Shown here: positions 49,100 through 60,370 of the stretch, in pieces
Numbering within the stretch: position 1 is the first letter of the stretch
Layout of the letters: each line of letters begins with the position of its first letter
Source: Solen grandis
Taxonomy: Eukaryota > Mollusca > Bivalvia > Adapedonta > Solenidae
NCBI GenBank assembly: GCA_021229015.1
Contig: CM037794.1
Location: 39,520,325 to 39,584,324, forward strand
DNA: 64,000 bases
Direction: 5' to 3'
Notes under the pieces: model-generated
Database searches by the model: none
Seen by the model: only the letters and a program-made list of their open reading frames with translations
Told to the model about the DNA's origin: nothing
Made by a program: the position numbers and the translations under genes

Positions 49100-51489
49100 A
49101 TGTCAAGTTTAAAATCATCTCATTTTCTGTGATTGTAAACAGTTCTATAAAAAGTTAATTAAAAGGAAGAAAAAACGTTTTTTGAGTAAGAAAATTGAAG
49201 ATATAGAAAAACTGAAGAATTCTAATCCTAAGGCTTTCTGGAAATATTTTAAAAAGAAGAATACTAAGTCGGTAAATTCACCTTCATTAGGGGACTTTTT
49301 TCATTATTTTTCTAATCTTGAGGATGACATTTTTACATGTCAAGATAGTGAGTCTGAATTTTTTGCTAAAGACCATAATTTTGATAGTAGTTCGATTAAT
49401 GAGAATTTGATAAACCAATATGTGTTGAAGAAATTCAGAAAGCAGTGAAAAAATTAAAAACAAACAAAGCATATGGTCAGGATTGTCTTTTAAATGAGTA
49501 TTTTATTGAAGCAGCTGATATTTTGTTGCCATATATTTGTGATATTTTTAATATTATTTTAGATTCAGGTATATTTCCAGAGCAGTGGAGACAAGGGATT
49601 ATTATTCCATTACATAAAAAGGGAGATAAAAACGATGCAAGTAATTATAGAGGCATTACTTTGTTAAGTTGTTTATCTAAATTATTCACTTCAGTCTTAA
49701 ATAATAGAATAGTATCTTTTTGTGAAGAAAATCATTGTATATCTGATGCACAATTTGGTTTTAAGAAAGGTAGTTCAACGATTGATGCTATATTTGCATT
49801 AAATACATTAATTGAACATTATTTGAATAAAAATAAGAGACTGTATGTAGGGTTTATAGATCTAAAAAAATGTTTTGATTCAATTTATAGAAAGAAAGCA
49901 CTGCAATTCCTTCTCTGATTTTTTCGAGTATTCGGTTGGTTTAAGACAAGGAGAGATAATGTCACCAGTATTAGTGTCACTTTTTTTGGAAGATTTAGAA
50001 CTGTTTTTGCAAGATGATATTAATAGTGGGTTGTCAGTTGATGATATTGTAATAACCTTATTATTGTTCGCGGACGACATGGCTATTTTTGGAAAAACGC
50101 CGGAAGAATTACAGAATAAATTAGATTTGCTATACGGTTATTGTAATAAATGGGGTATTGAAGTAAATGTTCTTAAGACTAAAGTTATGGTGTTCAGGAA
50201 ACGGGAGGGCTGAAACGGGGTGAAAATTGGACATATAATGATACAGTGTTAGAAGTTGTTGATAAATTCAATTATTTAGGTACATTATTTTGGTACACTG
50301 GAAATTTTGCCATGAATAACAAATATTTATCAGGTAAAGCATTAAAAGCAATGAATATGTTGTTATATAATTGTAAAAATTTACCATTGAAATTAAAGGT
50401 TTTATGTCAATTATTTGATTCATTTGTAGGTACTATGTTAAATTATGGTTGTGAAGTAACTGGTTTTAAAAGGTGTAAAGAAATAGAAAGATTGCATTTA
50501 AAGTTTTGTAAACGCATATTAAAAGTACCTTTAAAATCTAGTAATGCTGCAATTTATGGCGAATTAGAACGGTACCCATTATATGTCACACAATTATGTA
50601 GAATAATCAAATATTGGTGTAAAATTGTCCAATCAGATAATATAATACTAGATAGACTGTATAAGTTAGCCTTACAAGATTGTATTTTAGGTTATACAAA
50701 TTGGGTTAGCAGGGTTAAAAATATATTAAATGATTATGGTTTTTCAGAAATGTTTTTTAATATCAGTACCGGTTTGATTGATATTAAATCTTTAATATAC
50801 ATTTTAAACAGCGTGTTATTGACTGCTTTAAACAAGAATGGTTTGGAAATGTAAATGGAAACAGCATCTTAGAAGAATATAAGCATTTTAAGATTAACTT
50901 TGTATATGAAAATTATCTTGATTTAGTTCATTATGACCTTAGGTTTCATATTACGAGATTACGTATCTCAGCACACAAATTGAGAATTCAAACCGGAAGA
51001 TTTGGTGAAAATAGGATACCAAGAAATGAAAGAATTTGTTTATATTGTGAACTACATGATATTGAAGACACATATCATTTTGTTTGTATTTGTTCATGTT
51101 ATAGTATTTTAAGGGTAAAATATTTAGACAGATATTTTTTATGTAAAACCATCAGTTTTCAAATTTCATGCATTGTTACAAAGTCAAGATAGGAAGACTC
51201 TTTTCAACTTAGCGTGTTTTATTAGGGAAGCTTTTAAATGTAGGGAAAATATAAATGTAGTTAGCCAATAGTGTATTATTATTACGTTATCCAGCGTTCA
51301 TTCTTTTGTTATTTTGAGTATGTTCTTCTACTCTCCTTATACATGTTTTGAAAATTTAAAAAAAAAAAATTGTACATGCTTATGTCATTATCACGTGAGA
51401 ACATTATTTGTGTTGTTTATTTATATAGACGATGTACTATGTACAAGTCGGAAATAAAAGTATGTTCTGTTCTGTTCTGTTCTGTTCTG
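49100..51489 (+). mobile_element. Broken LINE with (TTCTG)n tail
   Basis: 5'-truncated non-LTR retrotransposon. Pieces in order: linker region (KNSNPKAFWKYFKKK), RT (GQDCLLNEYF, GIFPEQWRQGIIIPLHKKGD, NYRGITLLS, AQFGFKKGSST, FIDLKKCFDS), then GLRQGEIMSP, the FADD box, FNYLGTLF, and a C-terminal CLYC-x8-TYHFVCIC zinc-knuckle-like motif. The reading frame breaks near 49422, 49915, 50211, 50830 and 51178. The break near 49915 also lacks roughly 40-50 residues between the FIDLKK and GLRQG blocks. Coding potential ends at 51271. AATAAA at about 51453 and a TTCTG pentamer tail (51461-51489) mark the 3' end. Clade not assigned. Confidence 0.9.
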
Positions 51490-51930
51490 AAACCAATGGT
51501 CAGAACTGAATTTCATTTGGCACAACTGGTCACTTCATAGTCCTCTACCATAATTGCTAGTATGAAGTTGAAGTGAGAAGGTATTTTCAATGGTCTCGAC
51601 GCCCGTTTCATCTTTTACATGTTTTGCACAAGATACATCGCTAAACCAATGGATTTTGGATACCGATTTTTTATAGAGTCTGAATCTTATAGCAGCCTTG
51701 AGTGACTCTAAAATATGGGATCGGTATGTTTGATCATTTGTAGAGTTGTTTTCGTCACGAAAATTACCTACTAATAATAAAGAGCTCAAGGTGATATACA
51801 TTCATTCTTAAGACTTTTACATATCTTTTTTTAAATCGAATTCAGTTAATATTCGGCTTTCCATCATACAGACAATCTTATCACGGAACGCTGTTCTTCA
51901 TATACACATTGACTTCATGTTAAGTATTAT
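51272..51930. other. LINE 3' UTR and flanking DNA
   Basis: LINE 3' UTR and pentamer tail to 51489. After that the sequence is unique-looking with no recognisable gene; the minus-strand frame 51535-51801 has no domain. Confidence 0.5.
51461..51489 (+). repeat. (TTCTG)n LINE tail
   Basis: Five to six pentamers, 8 bp after an AATAAA. Confidence 0.9.
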
Positions 51931-51939
51931 GTATTCATA

Positions 51940-52655
51940 CACCAGATAAGTGTCTGATTTTGACATAGCACAATGACTTATTAAAAGTAAGTAGCTGCAA
52001 CTGTCCTCTAGTTCATGCAGATAGAGGAAGACCACCTGTGAACAGAGACACTTAGATAGAACCTAACCTAACGACAAGCCAATCTATGTTTTTGCAGTTT
52101 TGGCAATTTCATAAAATTATGTCTGTAATTAATGTAATGGTTTGATTAGCGAGCGGACTATTGACATGATACATCAAGGGGCTTCTTACCGATCCTTTAT
52201 TTCATGACTGCTAACTCCCCCTTGGTATGTCTTGTTCAGATTTAATCGTACTGTAAGGACTCCTTTGTTCTTTAGTGTTGTTGGGATTTTCTTGCTTTTT
52301 AGTGTTGTTGAAACTTTCTTACTTTTTGGGCTGTTGGACACAATTGCTGTTTAGTGCTGTTTGAACTATTTTGCTTTTATGTGCTGTTGGGACTCCTTTC
52401 CTATATGTACTATTTGGACCCCCTTGCTGTTTTGTACTGTTAGGAATTGCTTGCTTAGACTTTCTTCCTTTTGGTGATATTGGATTTATCGTGATTTGTG
52501 TTTTTTTTTTTTTTTTTTTTTTTTTTTTTGATGCTGCTGGGTTTCTCTTGCTTTTTGTGCTGCTTGGACTCTCTTGCTCTGGCTTTTTTGTGCTGTTGTT
52601 AGGTCTCTCTTGTTTTCTTTTGTGCTATTTTATTTTTAACGGACTCTCAGCTTAG
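51940..52655 (+). repeat. Duplicated block B, copy 1
   Basis: Aligns with 57661-58160: ccagataagtgtctgatttt, then the V-SINE scrap, then gtctgtaattaatgtaatgg, an ~85-bp header (ggggcttcttaccgatcctt ... gatttaatcgtactg), a 30-bp minisatellite, and the trailer ttttatttttaacggactc. Confidence 0.82.
51970..52100 (-). repeat. V-SINE-like fragment in duplicated block B
   Basis: tcatgcagatagaggaagac and cctaacgacaagccaatcta. The same fragment recurs in the second block B at 57700-57790. Confidence 0.6.
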
Positions 52656-53110
52656 CTTATACTTCAAGGGGCTACTTAGCGTTCCTTTATTTCATGACTA
52701 CTAACTCCCCTTTTTATGTCTTGTTAAGATTTAATCGCACTGTTTGGACTCGTTTGCTCTTTAATGTCGTTGGGACTTTCTTACTTTTTGTGCTGGTGGG
52801 ACACACTTGCTGTTTAGTGCTGTTTTATCCCTTTTTGCATTTATTTTTTTTTTTTGTTTTTTTTGGATTTTCTTGCATTTTGTGCTGTTGTTACCATTTT
52901 GACTGTCCGTACTGCTGTGGCTCTCTTGTTTTTTGTTTTTTTTTTTTTTTAAGGCAACATGATTTAAAGGGTACTTACCGATCCCTTATTCATGACTGCT
53001 AACTCCCCCTAGGTATATCCTGTTAAGATTTAATCGTACTGTTGGGTCTCACTTGCTCTTAGTGTTGTTGGAACACACTTGCTGTTTAAGGCTGCTGGAA
53101 CTATTTTGTT
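52240..53110 (+). repeat. ~30-bp minisatellite with repeated headers
   Basis: Degenerate unit near tgctgttgggactctcttgctttttag. The array restarts three times, each after the same header (52170, 52660 and 52965). The minus frame reads a 10-residue repeat like KKVPTTLKGK and the plus frame a hydrophobic repeat. Interruptions, poly-T tracts and lack of splice or start context argue against coding. Confidence 0.8.
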
Positions 53111-53300
53111 TTTTAGACGGCGATTAGCCGTCTTATGCTGAAGGACGAAATCAGGCCTTGCTAATTTGCATATTTTCCACAACAATTTTAACTGTACCTC
53201 TCCACGCTTAGTGCGGATCCATGCAATGCGATTCTGCACTAACGAATACGAGTGGAATATGTTACACAGACGTTTAAATCATAACCGTAGCCGCTTTTAG
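53110..53300. mobile_element. Hairpin-headed repeat, agacggc type
   Basis: After a T run, the palindrome agacggcgattagccgtct opens a different-looking sequence (gctgaaggacgaaatcaggc). It has the same layout as the other hairpin-headed repeats. The far end is not clear. Confidence 0.45.
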
Positions 53301-53735
53301 TGTGTTATTGTTTGTTAACATGTTTTCTTTTGCCATTATTTTGCATTGGAAGCATCAATTTTAAGCGTGAAAAAAATATCCGTGACATTTCTTGACCAGA
53401 ACAGCAACCCATCTTACGTATATGAAGATCTACTCCTGTAAAAAGAAAAAAATAGTGCTCCGTATGTATGTAATTGACCTAAAGTAGTCCACACAATATT
53501 TTGCATGATGGCGAGTTAGGTTCCTCCCAGGGCATTTCTTAACTTGGTAATAGATAGGCAAACATTCTAGTATCTTAAATAATCAAATACCTGGTCAATT
53601 TCTACATATACAAAACAACAGATAGAAATTCTGTAGCAACAGCGGGTGGAGTTTTTGTCGTCATATGACTGCTTCAATAACTTCAGAAACTCTGGGTTTA
53701 TAATGTTAATTATCCCGTCACCGTCTCTCAGCGCA
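53301..53735. other. Intergenic, no feature seen
   Basis: AT-rich sequence without recognisable repeat or gene. Confidence 0.4.
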
Positions 53736-54004
53736 TTGTGCGCTTTGATTATGTGCTGTTAGGACACCTTTGCTATAAGTGCTATTGAGATCCCCTTCTT
53801 GATGTTTTGTACTGTTGGGAGTTGATTGCTTAAATGCTATTTAGACTATCTTCCTTTTAGTGATTTTTGATTTGGTGTGCAACTGTGACTGTTATGTTTG
53901 TTTGTTTGTTTTTAGTGTGCTGATGGGTATTTTTCTTTTATATTTTGTTTTTATTGAAACCGGCTATTGCGCCGTTTTATTTTTAACGGAATCTCAGCAT
54001 GATA
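53736..54004 (+). repeat. Further 30-bp minisatellite segment
   Basis: gtgctgttaggacacctttg and gtactgttgggagttg units, ending in the trailer ttatttttaacggaatctca. Cut by the (TA)n tract and the pogo-like element. Confidence 0.7.
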
Positions 54005-54011
54005 TTATATA

Positions 54012-54047
<36 letters not shown>
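54005..54047. repeat. (TA)n microsatellite
   Basis: Nearly pure TA tract adjoining the left end of the pogo-like element. Confidence 0.95.
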
Positions 54048-54050
<3 letters not shown>

Positions 54051-54798
54051 TCGAAACCCGGCTATTCGAAATCCCGGGGATTGACGTTTTATTTCGAGTA
54101 AGGCATGTATTCGAATAACCTAAATCACGTCGATCGTTGAGACAAAAGCCCATCCCACCCACTTTTTTCATGCAGTGAACGTAATATATAATGTACACTT
54201 TTTAAGATATTTTATGATTAAGTAATGTTTTTGAAACCGACTATAGATAAATAATTTTTATTTTACAACTTTCATCTTCTTATGCATAAATGATTTCGAT
54301 ACATAAATAATCAATACATACGTAAATAACAAATATACATAAATATTTGTACATTTATCAGGTTTGACTAAATCACAAGCGACTACATGTGCCCAATATC
54401 AACGCCGTTTTCAAAACAGTAATGGATAATTGATATTTAATATACCAACATTCATCTTTTTTCTGCATATATGCTTACTTCAATACATATATGAACATGC
54501 AGCATGTTTGACTTGAATACAAGAAACTACATGTATCAACGTTACATCAACGTCGTCTCGAAAAACGATGTAATCGTGGTCTGCTTGTTACACTTGTTTA
54601 AATTTTCCTTTACCAGCATATCTGAAATACTACAATCATTACCTCCTTGATTAAACTGGACTAACATCCAATCAATTAACAACTTATGCAAACTGTAAGC
54701 GGCCATCTCCGCCCATTTTGGTAATTAATTGACGTTTGCGCTTTTCCATTGTTTGTTTTCAAATTGTCGCTGGTAATTAATGCTCGTCAGCGACTTCG

Positions 54799-54850
<52 letters not shown>
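54799..54850. repeat. (TA)n microsatellite
   Basis: About 25 TA units at the 5' truncation point of the LINE fragment. Confidence 0.95.
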
Positions 54851-54854
<4 letters not shown>

Positions 54855-55335
54855 CCCATATGAAAATAGAACATGTGCTAAATGTAATCTTACAATAGGA
54901 GATGAATACCATTATATTATTGAATGCCCTGAGTTCTTAGAAAAACGTAAACAATATTTGAATAAATATTTCTATACTAGACCAAGTTTTGTTAAGTTTA
55001 TAAGTTTAATGAATACAACGAATGCTCAACAATTTAGAAAACTAACACTTTTTGTAAAACATATATTAGCAGCTACAAATTAATATTGTTTCCATAAAAT
55101 TATTATTAGTTTTTAATCGTATTTATGTTTAATATAGGACAGTTTAATGAGTGTTCTCCCTCATTCTTAAACTTTCAACAACATATTTTCTTTACCTGAT
55201 TATTTCATTACCATTAAAATTACTTACCTTGTATATGTATGTATGCATGTATGCCTCGTTCGATATATTGATTATGTATTACCTCATGTTTACAATTGTA
55301 TATTGTACTGAGAGTATCAATAAATCTGAAATCTG
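54850..55335 (+). mobile_element. LINE 3'-end fragment (C-terminal zinc motif)
   Basis: An open frame from 54850 to the TAA at 55081-55083 encodes a LINE C-terminus: IPYENRTCAKC, then GDEYHYIIECPEFLEKR, a CxxC...HxxxxC-like motif as in the LINE at 49.1-51.5 kb. About 250 bp of 3' UTR follows, ending near an AATAAA (55319). It is 5' truncated at a (TA)n tract and lies inside the pogo-like element 54048-55543. No start codon is preserved. Confidence 0.78.
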
Positions 55336-55552
55336 GAGAAGGGGTGCGAAAATCATACGAATTGATTGGCACGGGCCAAAAAAATCTTTCCAAATGAGGC
55401 CAAGTATTCGAATGGCACACATTTGAATAACCCAGATATTTTTTTATATAGAAATAAGAAAGAGAGTGATCGGGACCATCGAAGTATTTCGAATGACGCC
55501 GGGTATTTGAATGAGAGGTGGTAGAGTAACCTGGGTTCGACTGTATATATAA

Positions 55553-55895
55553 TATTTTAATGATATTGAAAAATGAAATGTAGATTGAACTTTATACGAC
55601 AAATTAATATATGTACTTTAGAAAACAGCAAGACCTAACGGGAATGACAAACGGGAATAGTAGACCAAAACTTACAAAGTTTGTCCTGCTTAATTGTCCA
55701 ATGAAATTATATTTCGTTCAAAAATGTGACGTATACCAGGGCGCGCTATACATGCAGTGAACCAGTTCACTCGCTTCTTGTAGGTATATGGCAATTAAAT
55801 TATGTCGTTCATTTAAATATGTTCGGCTCTCACAGGAAAATGATATATCAGCTACGAGATCCATTTGATGTGCAACTTCCAAATTACAAAATACA
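55553..55895 (+). repeat. Duplicated block C, copy 1
   Basis: Nearly identical to 58944-59283 (aacgggaatagtagaccaaa; gcgcgctatacatgcagtga; gatccatttgatgtgcaact). It is the best-conserved of the three blocks. No coding signal. Confidence 0.9.
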
Positions 55896-56201
55896 TGTAC
55901 TTGAGAGAGGCAGCCATTTAATTCGATGGCCAAATCTGATTTTTTTTTTTCACTTTTGATTTGAGATGAATTTTACAGAACGTTTTTCATTCATTTTCCA
56001 AATATTACAAACTAACTAATAGAGTACATAAGTAATGATTAAGATGCCGTAAAACAGAGAGCAAGGCGACCATTCTACCATGTAGAAGTGACGTCACGCT
56101 CCTCGTCTTTGAGCTCTAAATAATTTACCGTATTATATGACATTGGATCGTTCTACTCATCTCATTTCTGAAGAGTGCGCGCTTAGTGATAAAATAAACA
56201 A

Positions 56202-57660
56202 ACTGGCCGTCTTCATGAAATTGACAACATGCAACGACTAAATTGTGATATACTAAATCTTAAAACGGTCTTTCTAATGGGGGAAATCCCCCAAAATCTG
56301 CTTACCTGATTTTAATACCTCCTCAAAACACAGCCACTTTCTTCACTATCACCACAGCATCTGGAGACTAACGTTATGGTCTAGTAATAATCTATGGCGA
56401 TACTTGTCTGACATAACTTTGCTTGATAAGTACGGCTTTGTTGATAATCTATGGTGAAACATTTCTGTCGTAAATGTGCTTGATAAGTACGGTTTGGGTG
56501 AAGTATGGATTAAGTCAGACATTTATTGAACCCATGTTTAAGCAGCGAGTTATTTTTTATTTTATTTTTATTTTTTCAATTTAAAAATGGCGCGGATATA
56601 AACAATTGAAGTGTACTTAGAATATTTTATTCAAATTTGCATACCTGTTTCATTTTTTCCGCATATCTTAATGTGCTCTCTAATAAAGCGAATAAGGCAT
56701 ATTTTGGTAAACTTCGTATTTATGCAGATATGGACACAATAGAATTCCAAGAAATTGTGGTTTATACTTACGTTTAAACTCTTCAGAAATTGAAAACGAG
56801 TATTACTTTATTCGAAAATGTAGCTGCTCTAATTTTGATTTAATATATCAAAAATATCATAATAAAAAGCCTAGCGTGTTAAAATTTACATATTTAATTT
56901 GTTGACATGTACAACTAGCAATTCATGCAATTTTCTTCATTTTGCTTTTAAAGAAAAGAACTGTTAATTTTTTTTTTTGTTTTAAATAAATGACTTTAGG
57001 AATACAAATACTGACATTCTCCATACAACAATTGTTTATTTGTAATTATTACTTTTGACCAAAGGTTCCCGGTGCGTTGCTGCCCATTAAAGGAAAATCA
57101 ATGACCTTATATATAATAAGAAGGTAGGTAACTTCGTCCATTAAATCTATTACCTACCTTGTTATAATATTTAAGGTCATTGATATTTTTAATGGGCAGC
57201 AACATACCGGGTACCTTTGCTTTTGACAAGATGCTTTGTGCATTAAGTCTACAGATAAAGTTCTATTCTGTCCATAACCCTACACTCTTCAAAGTTATAA
57301 ACGCACACGTCGATAATGGTCAAATATTTCGTAAATATCTTGATTCAAAGGTACCAGATATTTGAGTTATTCTATAGTTTTACACGGGAGAAATTGGCGA
57401 GGTTCCCTCGGTCAGATCTCTTCCGACTAAACGCTTTTTGAATTCGAAAACTGTTTAAGGGGGATTCCTGAAGCAAGTTGGGTTTTTTCGTTGTTGTTAT
57501 TTTATTTATTTATTTATTTTTTATTATTTTTTTTCCATTTGTATGTCTTTTTATTCATCCATTCCACGGAAAATAAGACCAATTTTAGGGAAAATCTACC
57601 AATTTTCAAAGTAGTTACGGCAATTGAAACGACGGGATGTACGTTTTCAATGGAAAAAAG
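56202..57660 (+). repeat. Duplicated block A', copy 2
   Basis: Second copy of 44530-45895. It has extra sequence near 56247 (gatatactaaatcttaaaac) and a fuller hairpin at 57056-57228, and it runs directly into block B'. Confidence 0.85.
57056..57228. repeat. Long hairpin in block A'
   Basis: Arms of about 75 bp: ccaaaggttcccggtgcgttgctgccca... to aagaaggtaggtaa, mirrored by ttacctaccttgttat... to atgggcagcaacataccggg. The loop is cttcgtccattaaatcta. In block A the left arm is shortened. Confidence 0.82.
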
Positions 57661-58500
57661 TACGCCAGATAAGTGTCTGATTTTGACATAACACAATGAC
57701 TTTCTGCTAGTTTTATGCAGATGGAGGAAGATCACAAGTGAACAGAGACACTCAGATAAAACCACCTACCTAACGACAAGCCAATCTATGTTTTGGCAGT
57801 TTTTGCAATTTCATAAAATTATGTCTGTAATTAGTGTAATGGTTTGATTAGCGGACTATTAACATGATACTTCAAAGTGCTACTTGCCGATCCTTTATTA
57901 TTTTATGACTGCTAACATCCTCTTGGTATGTCTTGTTAAGATTTAATCGTACTGTTGGGACTCCCTTGTTCTTTAGTGTTGTTGGGACTTTTTTGCCCTT
58001 AAGTGTTGTTAGGACTTTCTTGCTCTTCATTGTTGTTGGGACTTTTGCTTTTTGTGCTGTTGTGTATCTCTTGCTGTTTCTCTTGCTCTTGCTTTTTTGT
58101 GCTGTTGGTGGGACTCTCTTGTTTTTTATGTGTTGTTTTATTTTTAACGGACTCACAACATGATATTTCAAGGGGCTATTTACCGATCCTTTATTCATGA
58201 CTGCTAACTCTCCTTTTTCTGTCTTGTGAAGATTTAATCGTACTGTTGGGACAATCTTACTTTTTGGGCTGTTGGGACACACTTGCTGTTTAGTGCTGTT
58301 GGAATTATCTATTTTGCTTTTATGTGCTGTTGGGATTCCTTTGCTATCGGTGCTTTTGAGATTTCCTGCTGTTTTGTACTGTTGGGACTTGCTTGCTTTA
58401 GTGCTATTGAGACTATCTTCCTTTCAGTGCTATTGGGCTTTCTTTTTCTCTTGTGTTTGATTTTTGATTGCGTTACGCTTCACTCTTTGAATTATTGATG
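57661..58500 (+). repeat. Duplicated block B', with 30-bp minisatellite
   Basis: Second copy of block B: gccagataagtgtctgattt, V-SINE scrap, header at 57870, array, trailer at about 58138, second header at 58155, second array to about 58480. Confidence 0.82.
57700..57790 (-). repeat. V-SINE-like fragment in duplicated block B'
   Basis: ttatgcagatggaggaagat and cctaacgacaagccaatcta. It shares its flanks with 51970-52100, so it was copied with the block and is not an independent insertion. Confidence 0.6.
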
Positions 58501-58943
58501 TTAAATGAAGATATGAAATGGGTTTTGTTTATCACGACAGACATGCCTCTGCGTTTTTATTGAAATAATTATATCAGTTTCGAACATGTGTGTCTAAAGG
58601 GTATAACTGTAAGAGACGTGAATCAATCAGTCGTTGATCTTATTGCTAAATTAATTATCATATGTCTGGTTGACATCTCAGTAGCACAAAATTAGGGCTA
58701 CTACCTACAAAAAGTAGGTTTGTGGTTTCGACTCAGTAGGTCTACTATTGATTCAAAGACAGTTATTGTCACCAAATATCAGGATCATTGGAGTAGTTTG
58801 TCTGTAAAAGATTAACCTGACACAACCAACAAGTCAAAAATAATCCCTGCAATGTGCCATTGTTTTTAAACTTGTTGAAATAAAGGAGTCCAGCTGGTCC
58901 AAAAAAAAATTTGAAATGGAATTTTATTCTTTATTATTATTAT
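58501..58943. other. Intergenic between blocks B' and C'
   Basis: No recognisable repeat or gene. Confidence 0.4.
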
Positions 58944-59283
58944 TTTTAATGATATTGGAAAATGGAATGTAGACAGAAATTTATACGACAAATTAATAAA
59001 TGTACTTTAGAAAACAGCAAGAACAACGGGAATGGCAAACGGGAATAGTAGACCAAAACTTACAAAGTTTGTCCTGCTTAATTGTCCAATGAAATTATAC
59101 GTCGTTCAAAAATGTGACGTATACCAGGGCGCGCTATACATGCAGTGAACCAGTTCACTCGCTTCTTGTAGGTATATGGCAATTAAATTGTCGTTCATTT
59201 AAATATGTTCAGCTCTCACAGGAAAATGATATATCAGATACGAGATCCATTTGATGTGCAACTTCCAAATTACAAACTACTTG
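58944..59283 (+). repeat. Duplicated block C', copy 2
   Basis: Second copy of 55553-55895, diverging after ccaaattacaaactac. Confidence 0.9.
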
Positions 59284-59758
59284 ACTTTCTCTTCTATTTT
59301 TCAAATTTATGCTTAATGAAATATTAGGACTATAAGTCCTTTTATCAAACATTGCAGCCTAGTTGAATTATTTTCATTTTGCGTGGTATATTGCAGAATA
59401 ATGTGTTCAGGTGCTTTATAATTGATCACACAGGACTACGTCTTTTGTGCTTAGATTACTGCGCCGTGCATTATTGTGGCTAAAGGCCCTATCACTCAGA
59501 ACGAAAGTATAGATCTATATCAATTATCATTGACGTCCATTGTTGGAAGGGAGGTGAATTAGCAAAAGCCTATGTTAATCAAATATGTCATAATAATATA
59601 TCTAAGACATATTTTATTAAGTTGGTGTAAAATAAAGAAATGATATGTGACATAGTGACAATATAATTTTTTGTATGGAACAATTCAAATAGTAAAATAA
59701 TGACTAGGAAATTATCTGCAGGCTCGGATTCACCGGGGGTGGCTTTATTACTACAGGT
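59284..59758. other. Intergenic, no feature seen
   Basis: AT-rich; nothing recognisable. Confidence 0.4.
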
Positions 59759-60087
59759 TAGGGCTGAAACGAGTATCGGGTACGCGCGGGCCATGTAGAA
59801 AATTGCCTGTACCCAGGTACAAAATTAGAACCCGTTAACCGATATCAGCTACCTCGTGTACTTTTTTCTTTATAACATATGTAAACGTCAATAGCCAATT
59901 CGTAATGATGGCCTTTCACAGGATTCTACACTCTATCAAGGAATTACCTTCACATGCATCAAGGTGGAAGTATTTTGGAAAATGTCCGTATCGTATCGTA
60001 GTTATTACAAGTGGGAAAGTGTTTTTTATGCATTGATCGCATCTGTACGGGTACCCGGATGAAGCAATTTGACTTGTTTCAACCCTA
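59759..60087. mobile_element. hAT-like MITE
   Basis: Left TAGGGCTGAAACGAGT and right ACTTGTTTCAACCCTA are inverted. The adjacent 8-mers ctacaggt (59751-59758) and atacgggt (60088-60095) match at 6 of 8 positions, compatible with a decayed 8-bp duplication. gtacccgg/ccgggtac words are also inverted inside. Confidence 0.65.
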
Positions 60088-60098
60088 ATACGGGTATA

Positions 60099-60104
60099 TT
60101 TATT
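60099..60104 (-). promoter_or_regulatory. Candidate poly(A) signal of the PAN/EGF gene
   Basis: AATAAA on the minus strand begins three bases after the TAA stop codon at 60108-60110. Cleavage would be expected 10-30 bases further on, inside the hAT-like MITE at 59759-60087. Confidence 0.45.
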
Positions 60105-60107
60105 TGC

Positions 60108-60370
60108 TTAAGCACAATTTCTAATGTAAATATCCATGTCGTCAGTGAAAGCGAGTTCGCCTGCGTTAACGTCAAGTGGGGTCACTTCATTCAGCTGGCA
60201 CTTTTTATCCAAACTACCCATTGTCCCATACTCGAAACCTTTGCATGCGCCATCATTATTACAATATGTTGCGCATTCCGAGACTTGTCGGTTACTGTAA
60301 GTATCGCTGTTGTGATGCCATATACTAGTATCCGGGTAGTGTTGATACGTTTGTCCATATGTACCGCAAG
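60108..60370 (-). CDS. Secreted PAN/EGF protein, exon 3 (second PAN-like domain, stop)
   Basis: Terminal coding exon. The acceptor is a pyrimidine-rich ttctttcttgtacttcag ending at 60371. The first two bases complete a Ser codon begun in exon 2. It encodes 86 residues with a PAN-like pattern, QVSECATYCNNDGACKGFEYG followed by KKCQL, and ends in NCA-stop. The whole gene has 663 coding bases and predicts about 220 residues: signal, PAN-like, EGF-like, PAN-like. It is separated from exon 2 by a 2.0-kb intron, in which another phase 1-1 exon could be hidden; I found none. It is not a named gene I recognise. Confidence 0.75.

Larger units (their letters stand above)
54048..55543. mobile_element. 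Pogo/Tigger-like element with nested LINE fragment
   Basis: Left CAGTCGAAACCCGG...attcgaaat, right ...cctgggttcgactg, flanked by TA on both sides (within (TA)n on the left). ttcgaat words recur near both ends. The middle holds a (TA)n tract (54799-54850) and the LINE 3' fragment 54850-55335. No DDE transposase seen. Confidence 0.7.

Noticed and set aside
57872..58282. 136-residue Lys-rich minus frame with VPTT repeats
   Set aside because: It is the 30-bp minisatellite; the frame crosses header and trailer junctions that vary between copies.
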